Shown piece by piece: positions 62,670 to 64,000 of a stretch of DNA of 64,000 nt. This DNA is from Salinimicrobium marinum (GTDB taxonomy: Bacteria > Bacteroidota > Bacteroidia > Flavobacteriales > Flavobacteriaceae): the NCBI RefSeq assembly GCF_014651535.1, contig NZ_BMXB01000005.1, forward strand, positions 62,001-126,000. Reading direction: 5' to 3'. The translations under genes and the position numbers were made by a program. Under the pieces are notes generated by a model. It saw only the letters and a program-made list of their open reading frames with translations, had not been told where the DNA came from and searched no databases. Positions within the stretch are counted from its first letter, which is position 1, and each line of letters starts with the position of its first letter.

Positions 62670-64000
62670 TTATAAAGGAATATTGGAATGTTTCTTTGGC
62701 GGATTGGTGAGCTTTTTGGTTTGCAGGGTTTGCAGTCCTCTAATAATCCTGAACCTGGTGTTCCTCGGCTCAATTACATCGTCTATATACCCAAAGGCAG
62801 CCGCCTCGTAAGGATTGGCAAATTTCTCCTTGTATTCTGCTTCTTTTTGGAGTTTATATTGCGCTCTTTCTTCAGGGTCTTCTATGCTGCTCATCGCCCT
62901 TCCTTCCAACACCTCAATTGCTCCGGAAGCACCCATTACGGCAATTTCTGCTGAAGGCCAGGCGTAGTTAAGATCTCCCCGCAACTGTTTACAACTCATC
63001 ACATCATGTGCCCCGCCGTAAGATTTTCTAAGGGTGATGGTTATTTTCGGTACGGTCGCCTCTCCATAGGCAAACATTAATTTTGCACCATGAATGATTA
63101 TGCCGGCATACTCCTGACCACTACCAGGAAGGAAACCCGGAACATCTACCAGGGTGAGAATCGGAATATTAAAAGCATCACAAAACCGAACGAATCTGGC
63201 AGCTTTTCTGGAGGCATCACTATCAAGGACTCCGGCTAGAAAATTTGGCTGATTTGCCACAATTCCAACAGATTCCCCGTTCATCCTTGCACAACCTACA
63301 ATGATATTCTTGGCATAATTTCTATGAACCTCCAGAAACTCTCCTTCATCCACGATACTGTAGATCACTTCCTGCATATCGTAAGGCTGATTCGGATTAT
63401 CAGGGATGATGGTGTTTAAATAATCATCCATTCTATCTATAGGATCGCTTGTACTGAAAATGGGCGCCTCTTCCAGATTATTCTGCGGCAGATAAGAAAG
63501 TAACTTCCGAATAAGAAGAAGTCCGTTTTCTTCCGAAGAAACTTTAAAATGCGATACCCCGGATTTAGAAGCGTGTACATTAGCTCCACCCAGGTTTTCC
63601 ACACTTATATCCTCTCCGGTTACTGTTTTCACCACTTTTGGGCCGGTCACGAACATATAGCTGTTCTCTTCGGTCATCATAACAAAATCTGTAAGGGCCG
63701 GGGAATAAACGGCTCCCCCCGCACAGGGACCAAAAATGGCTGAGATCTGCGGAATAACTCCCGAAGCGAGAATGTTGCGTTCAAAGATCTCGGCATATCC
63801 CGCAAGGGACGTAACCCCTTCCTGGATACGTGCACCTCCACTGTCATTGATCCCAATAAGCGGTGCCCCTGCTTTCATCGCCATATCCATTACTTTACAG
63901 ATCTTAAGTGCAAAGGTTTCGGATAGAGAGCCACCAAAAACAGTGAAATCCTGGGAAAACACATATACCACGCGGCCATCTATAGTACCGTGTCCTGTGA
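62670..64000 (-). CDS. Acyl-CoA carboxylase/decarboxylase carboxyltransferase subunit (5' part missing)
   Basis: The carboxyltransferase of a methylmalonyl-CoA decarboxylase or propionyl-CoA carboxylase, which moves CO2 between biotin and the acyl-CoA. The frame stays open to the window end, so the first residues are missing; the readable part begins around [18 protein letters not shown]. The motifs [32 protein letters not shown] and [19 protein letters not shown] bind the CoA and biotin. It is the first of four genes with OadG, carrier and beta subunits. Presence of the membrane subunits favours a sodium-pumping decarboxylase. Confidence 0.92.
   Translation of the reverse strand, partial: TGHGTIDGRVVYVFSQDFTVFGGSLSETFALKICKVMDMAMKAGAPLIGINDSGGARIQEGVTSLAGYAEIFERNILASGVIPQISAIFGPCAGGAVYSPALTDFVMMTEENSYMFVTGPKVVKTVTGEDISVENLGGANVHASKSGVSHFKVSSEENGLLLIRKLLSYLPQNNLEEAPIFSTSDPIDRMDDYLNTIIPDNPNQPYDMQEVIYSIVDEGEFLEVHRNYAKNIIVGCARMNGESVGIVANQPNFLAGVLDSDASRKAARFVRFCDAFNIPILTLVDVPGFLPGSGQEYAGIIIHGAKLMFAYGEATVPKITITLRKSYGGAHDVMSCKQLRGDLNYAWPSAEIAVMGASGAIEVLEGRAMSSIEDPEERAQYKLQKEAEYKEKFANPYEAAAFGYIDDVIEPRNTRFRIIRGLQTLQTKKLTNPPKKHSNIPL

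Overview
The window is a chromosomal segment of a Bacteroidota bacterium, almost certainly a member of the Flavobacteriaceae close to the Gramella/Salegentibacter/Zunongwangia group. This rests on moderately AT-rich DNA, genes with little Shine-Dalgarno signal, several TAnnTTTG-type -7 promoter boxes, two TonB-dependent receptors with an N-terminal carboxypeptidase-like domain, lineage-typical families (IPExxxVDY protein, zinc-ligand-less TraR/DksA protein, long PurF-like protein) and a sodium-pump decarboxylase cluster. The genus is inferred and was not tested. No rRNA, tRNA, CRISPR array, transposase or phage gene was found.

Layout. 1-3.8 kb: uvrC and a patatin/surface-antigen protein cut by the window start (minus strand). 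4-9.1 kb: a TonB receptor, then an overlapping run of a RimB-like retropepsin, a RimK-type ATP-grasp ligase, an AstE/AspA-type zinc hydrolase and 5-formyl-THF cyclo-ligase. 9.1-11 kb: a PAS histidine kinase with a lone receiver protein. 11-16.2 kb: ileS, a TraR/DksA protein, a DUF4097-like protein and lspA (minus). 16.3-20.4 kb: a patch of small, partly unrecognised exported proteins, including one broken by a single-base frameshift. 20.4-26.1 kb: a heme-receptor-like TonB protein, recO, gdhA and a divergent outer-membrane protein. 26.3-33.7 kb: a PLP trans-sulfuration enzyme, a DUF3298 lipoprotein, ArsC-like and EamA proteins, a thioesterase, the yicC-gmk-nadD operon and a regulatory-domain protein. 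33.9-38.4 kb: ALDH7, 3-hydroxyanthranilate dioxygenase, an isoaspartyl peptidase lipoprotein and phospholipase A. 38.6-44.8 kb: a GbsR-type regulator with a complete tripartite RND efflux pump. 45-49.4 kb: YciI and CYTH proteins, an exported aldo/keto reductase, an NAD(P)-binding protein and dinB. 49.5-53.8 kb: acpP-fabF-rnc-IPExxxVDY-pyk. 54-58 kb: purN, rnhA, a PfkB kinase and the PurF-like protein. 58.6-64 kb: an AspT-like transporter and a decarboxylase/carboxylase cluster that runs off the window end.

Most genes are core metabolism. The points most worth a second look are the RimB/RimK/AstE-like cluster, the divergent PurF-like protein beside a sugar kinase, a strong hairpin inside the start of rnc, two copies of an imperfect-palindrome intergenic element, face-to-face promoters sharing a palindromic -33 region at 27.96 kb, and the frameshifted exported protein at 18.9 kb.
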